Below, piece after piece: positions 61,701 to 64,000 of a stretch of DNA of 64,000 bases. The notes beneath the pieces are model-generated. The model searched no databases, was not told the origin of the DNA, and saw only the letters and a program-made list of their open reading frames with translations. The number at the start of each line of letters is the position of its first letter. Position 1 is the stretch's first letter. The position numbers and the translations under genes are program-made. Source of the DNA: Chryseobacterium artocarpi (lineage in GTDB: Bacteria; Bacteroidota; Bacteroidia; Flavobacteriales; Weeksellaceae); the NCBI RefSeq assembly GCF_001684975.1, contig NZ_MAYH01000049.1, positions 186,001-250,000 of the forward strand. The letters run 5' to 3'.

Positions 61701-62382
61701 CAAAAAACTCATTTCCTTTTGTATCATTGCTTTTATTTTTAGGATCGATGAACAGCAGAAGGTTTTTTCCGTCTTTGGTGACAATATAGCTGTCTTCCAG
61801 TTTGAAATCTTTGCTGATATTTAATGCATTTAATTTTTTGATTCCTAAAAAAGTCAGCCCCAGAGGGTCTTTTTTGATGAACTCTTTTGTCACGAGACTT
61901 GTAGGGGAAACCAGAGACATGTAATTGTTCTCTACCTGCTGGGCAATGCTGTCTTTCTGGAGCTTTCCTTCAATTTCCTTATAGTCGTTTTCATTTAGAA
62001 ATAAAGGAAGGTTTTGGCTTACAAAATCAAAGGTTTCAGAAATCTCGTTATCATTTACTTTTCCCTGAACAGAGCCAATGTACTTTTGTAAAGGGTCTAT
62101 TTTTTGCAAAAAGGTATCCGCTGTTTCAGAGAGCTGGAAACTATCTTCATTGGATTTATTTTCTATGATAACAATGATTTTATCAGAGAAGTTAAGCTGT
62201 TTAAGTACCTTAGCTGTTAGGTCTGATTTTTCACTTTTAGGAATGATCTGATTAATATCCTCCTCAAAATTAATCTTTGAAGCAAAGAAAAGACATATAG
62301 CGGCAATTCCTAAGGCTGTGAACACAGAAAGGATTTTGTTCCTGGAAATCAGATAGTATAAAAATATAAAAAAGCGATGCAT
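58729..62382 (-). CDS. MMPL exporter fused to lysophosphatidate-type acyltransferase and a degenerate methyltransferase-like domain
   Basis: A 1217-residue fusion. An RND/MMPL exporter (about 1-800) has two sterol-sensing-like membrane blocks near 270-350 and 655-735, the second with the GVGDDFSIFL motif. A PlsC-type acyltransferase (about 880-1050) has NHTSFLD near residue 890 and FPEAERSYT. A C-terminal part (about 1085-1217, LHIADDYGQKDA) resembles a Rossmann-fold methyltransferase without its usual glycine motif. Aryl polyene clusters carry these as separate genes. It probably moves or acylates the pigment at the inner membrane. Confidence 0.82.
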   Translation of the reverse strand: MHRFFIFLYYLISRNKILSVFTALGIAAICLFFASKINFEEDINQIIPKSEKSDLTAKVLKQLNFSDKIIVIIENKSNEDSFQLSETADTFLQKIDPLQKYIGSVQGKVNDNEISETFDFVSQNLPLFLNENDYKEIEGKLQKDSIAQQVENNYMSLVSPTSLVTKEFIKKDPLGLTFLGIKKLNALNISKDFKLEDSYIVTKDGKNLLLFIDPKNKSNDTKGNEFFVDQLNIIKDNLNKQFKGKTEISFFGSPVIAVANAKQIKKDIQNTVMISMTVLLILLIYYFRNFFTPIIVFLPTVFSVLLALLILYFIKDKISAISLSVGAILIGITIDYALHILTHYKHNNNIEELYKEITQPIVLSSATTAVSFLCLVFVRSEALKDLGLFAAITVILSSISALIIVPQLYKPKQTEEKINTNFIDKIGSYPYEKNKPLIIGCSVIILACLFGFRHVGFNEDIGDLNYIPKEMKISEAKLQKLSDITSKSIYTISYGNSEEEALARNSQLSSFLEQEKKEGKILSYNSIGSVVLSEKDQQRKIKEWQNFWNDNKKNQTISELVSNGNKFGFNSSAFDNFNEILNKSYSTLDLKDYEKVKALQISEFMSNENGFYTVSNVVKVDEKKRDSFIKDIEKKHDALAIDRQQMNENFLGLLKRDFNTLINYSLLAIVLTIIVFFRNFELTVLTMFPIVLTGVVTAGILYFLGLELNIFSTVVCTLVFGVGDDFSIFLTQAMQKEHTTGKNELPTYRTSIILAVFTTILSIGSLIFAKHPALHSLALVALIGMFSVIIITSTLYPFWFRFFITNRAKKGLSPITFRLLLNSIVSFLYYGLGGLIFSAFGSFFVKNSKGKTLDIIKLILAKFLTSVLYSNPFVKKKVIKNPNEDFSKPAVIIANHTSFLDTLAIAMATHKIIYLVNDWVYQSPVFGKLVRALGFYPVSQGIENGMEKLKEKIAQGYSLVVFPEAERSYTNDVKRFHKGAFYLAEQFELDVLPLYIHGNSEVLPKGDFIIYDGSITVKVGERISKDDLSFGKNYSERTKKINAYYRNQFAKLREEIEDENYFKKQLFLSYLYKDSEVVTEVKKDFNTNKSVYFELNKHITNDANILHIADDYGQKDALITLYQASRRIFTLINNDEKRAVAAHNYLVKRRKILYIKDLSEINKKVDILLISDDNFNMNTIQELPDTVIFVNTKNLTFENKNYTLKFSSEAIKVFKTE

Positions 62383-62401
62383 TGCATTTAAATCAAGTCT
62401 G

Positions 62402-62431
62402 CAAATTTAAATTTTTAAGAATTAGTTCAAA
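62402..62431 (-). promoter_or_regulatory. Promoter of the MMPL-darA-darB operon
   Basis: On the reverse strand TTTG (62428-62431), 18 nt, then TAAATTTG (62402-62409) fits the Bacteroidota promoter exactly. The start codon at 62382 is 20 bases further on. Confidence 0.7.
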
Positions 62432-62576
62432 ATAGTTAGACCATAAGTTTTGACTGAAAATCAATAAAATATTCTAGGAAGAATAAAAAAATATTCTACT
62501 TTTGCAAAAGTTCCCTTTTGATGAAATGTATTTTAAACCACAAATTATTATTAAAAAATAAGAATCTGTTTTAGAT

Positions 62577-63584
62577 ATGTTGAAAAAGAATGATGAAAAA
62601 ATAAACGGATTCCTATTTATAATAGTGCTCCCCCTTCTGATATTTGCGATGTCTTACTACGGATTTGAGTCTTCTTATACAAGACTAAAGATTTCGGAGC
62701 GAACTCCTGACTTTTTATTTTCCTCAGTATATGCATATAGGGTGATTCCCAATTATCTGAGTGTGCAGATGACAGATCTGATGTTTTATCTGATCAATGG
62801 TCCTCTTTCGTTCTTTAGAGACTTTTTATCTAAGAACGGAACTCCTTTTTACCACGGGCTTTTCTTAATGAACAGTGTCTTCTTTATATTATGTTCAGTG
62901 GTGCTGAATATGATTTTTAAACTTAAAGCGACTCCTTTTCTTTTAAATCTGAACGCCAGAAGGATCATTCATCTTTTGTCTGTGTTTTTTATTGTACTCA
63001 CACAATATGCTCCTACAAATTGTGATACAATTGCTCTTTTTTGTTATTTAACAGGAGTTTTTTTTACCTTGAAATATTTACTTACCCATAAAAATATATT
63101 CCTGTATCTTTTAACCGGGCTTATTGCATTATCTACTTTGGTGAGAGAAACAGCCTGCATTAATATTGCTTTTTTTGCAGCTGTATTCTTTACGATAGAT
63201 GATTTGAAGAAAGGAAACTATCAGGTAATTTGGAAATTGATACCATTGGTGATTGCTTTTCTGGTTCCATATTTGGGATTGCGGGCAATGCTTGTGCAGG
63301 ATGAAACTACTTTTGTAGAAGGGTTTTATATTAACAGAAATTTTTCAAGTCCTTTTAATCTTGCAGGATTGCTTTTTGCGGTTACTGTACTTTATTTTAT
63401 ATATAAGCTTTGTGCAGATAAGGAGAATAGAGAGGTGTTTGGTAAATATCTTTTCTTTTGCATTCCTTATTTGGTTATGATTACCTTGGTAGGACTTTTT
63501 TGGGAAATAAGGTTATTTTTACCTTTGATTCTGACAGGGATTATAATTGTCTATCACCAGTTTAAAAAAACATCAGAGATATAG
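62577..63584 (+). CDS. Multi-pass membrane protein
   Basis: A 335-residue protein with about eight to ten hydrophobic segments and few charged loops; it includes ALSTLVRETACINIAFF, reminiscent of glucosyltransferase- or mannosyltransferase-type membrane enzymes. No family is assigned with confidence. TACTTTTG at 62497-62504 is a likely -7 box. It lies 1 base before an EpsG-like gene, pointing to a surface-polysaccharide locus continuing past the window. Confidence 0.65.
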   Translation: MLKKNDEKINGFLFIIVLPLLIFAMSYYGFESSYTRLKISERTPDFLFSSVYAYRVIPNYLSVQMTDLMFYLINGPLSFFRDFLSKNGTPFYHGLFLMNSVFFILCSVVLNMIFKLKATPFLLNLNARRIIHLLSVFFIVLTQYAPTNCDTIALFCYLTGVFFTLKYLLTHKNIFLYLLTGLIALSTLVRETACINIAFFAAVFFTIDDLKKGNYQVIWKLIPLVIAFLVPYLGLRAMLVQDETTFVEGFYINRNFSSPFNLAGLLFAVTVLYFIYKLCADKENREVFGKYLFFCIPYLVMITLVGLFWEIRLFLPLILTGIIIVYHQFKKTSEI

Positions 63585-63585
63585 C

Positions 63586-64000
63586 ATGACTTTACTCCAT
63601 CCATATTATATAATTGCGATTATTTACATGCTGATCTTCAGTATTCAGGAAGTCTATGGAAGAAAAGTGGACAAAAAGTGGTTTTGGCTGCTTGGAGCCT
63701 ACTTTGTGATTCTTGCAGGGCTTAGGAATGATGTAGGACCGGATTATGGAAGTTATCTTGGAATTTATATTTATTCTGATGAGAAGAGCTATTACAGTAT
63801 CTTTATGAAGATGCTCCATTTGGAAGGTCCGGAGTTGTTGGATGTAGAATGGCTATATACTTTGATCAATAAGGTTCTCCTCAATGTTTTTGATGCGCCG
63901 TTTTATATGGTGACCTTTGTCATAGCTCTGTTTGCTATGTTCTTTAAAGTGGAATATACTGATAACAATACCTTTTATCCTTTTACCTTCACGCTGTTTA
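63586..64000 (+). CDS. EpsG-family polysaccharide protein (partial, cut by window end)
   Basis: ATG at 63586 opens a frame that runs to the end of the window with no stop (138 codons seen). It starts MTLLHPYYIIAIIYMLIFSI and contains AGLRNDVGPDYGSYLGIY, the motif typical of EpsG-like O-antigen/exopolysaccharide membrane proteins. Several membrane helices are visible. The one-base gap suggests a shared transcript with the preceding membrane protein. Confidence 0.75.
   Translation, partial: MTLLHPYYIIAIIYMLIFSIQEVYGRKVDKKWFWLLGAYFVILAGLRNDVGPDYGSYLGIYIYSDEKSYYSIFMKMLHLEGPELLDVEWLYTLINKVLLNVFDAPFYMVTFVIALFAMFFKVEYTDNNTFYPFTFTLF

Overview
The window looks like chromosomal DNA from a Chryseobacterium-like member of the Bacteroidota (Flavobacteriia, Weeksellaceae). 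The DNA is AT-rich, and starts lack Shine-Dalgarno sequences. Several intergenic regions carry the Bacteroidota promoter pattern (TTTG, about 18-22 nt, TAnnTTTG). The protein families are those typical of the group: Ig-like lipoproteins, PepSY-like proteins and an ileS/DksA-like/lspA block. No IS element, CRISPR array, tRNA or rRNA was found. The genus is inferred from protein resemblance only.

Positions 1-26.1 kb are mostly housekeeping. They hold a 2-hydroxyacid dehydrogenase, a class C serine hydrolase lipoprotein, an Ig-like lipoprotein, a haem-binding-domain protein, and a reverse-strand set of enoyl-CoA hydratase, dCMP deaminase, xerD and Nudix hydrolase. A catalase (katA) is divergent from an oxyR that keeps both redox cysteines. 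metK follows, preceded by what I read as a SAM-II riboswitch with its own promoter. Then come an ECF sigma factor, a HAD phosphatase, two PepSY-like proteins beside a two-component system, trpS, the sanA-like/lspA/DksA-like/ileS block and an M23 peptidase.

Positions 26.2-62.4 kb are a complete-looking flexirubin (aryl polyene-dialkylresorcinol ester pigment) gene cluster. A tyrosine ammonia-lyase would make 4-coumarate and an AMP-forming ligase would activate it. Two acyl carrier proteins, three catalytic ketosynthases, a Cys-less chain-length factor, a truncated ketosynthase-like protein, a FabG-type reductase and three hotdog dehydratase-like proteins would build the polyene. DarA and DarB would make the dialkylresorcinol. 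A flavin-dependent halogenase-like enzyme and a CrtI-like flavoprotein probably tailor the product. Acyltransferases, a C45 autoproteolytic-hydrolase lipoprotein and a BtrH-like protein are candidates for joining the two halves. LolA-like, lipoprotein, beta-barrel, ABC-2 and MMPL proteins would move the pigment to the outer membrane. The cluster is in blocks of alternating strand. It is interrupted by an M16 peptidase gene and by a small forward-strand AT-rich insert holding a gene remnant and an orphan secreted protein.

After 62.5 kb two membrane proteins begin what looks like a polysaccharide-type locus. The second is an EpsG-like protein cut by the window end.

Non-coding structure is rich. 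It includes a parS-like 16-mer at 55313, a family of GTTACATTG inverted repeats found only inside the pigment cluster, a dispersed CTTTAGCC/CGCAGATTT repeat, and several strong hairpin terminators.
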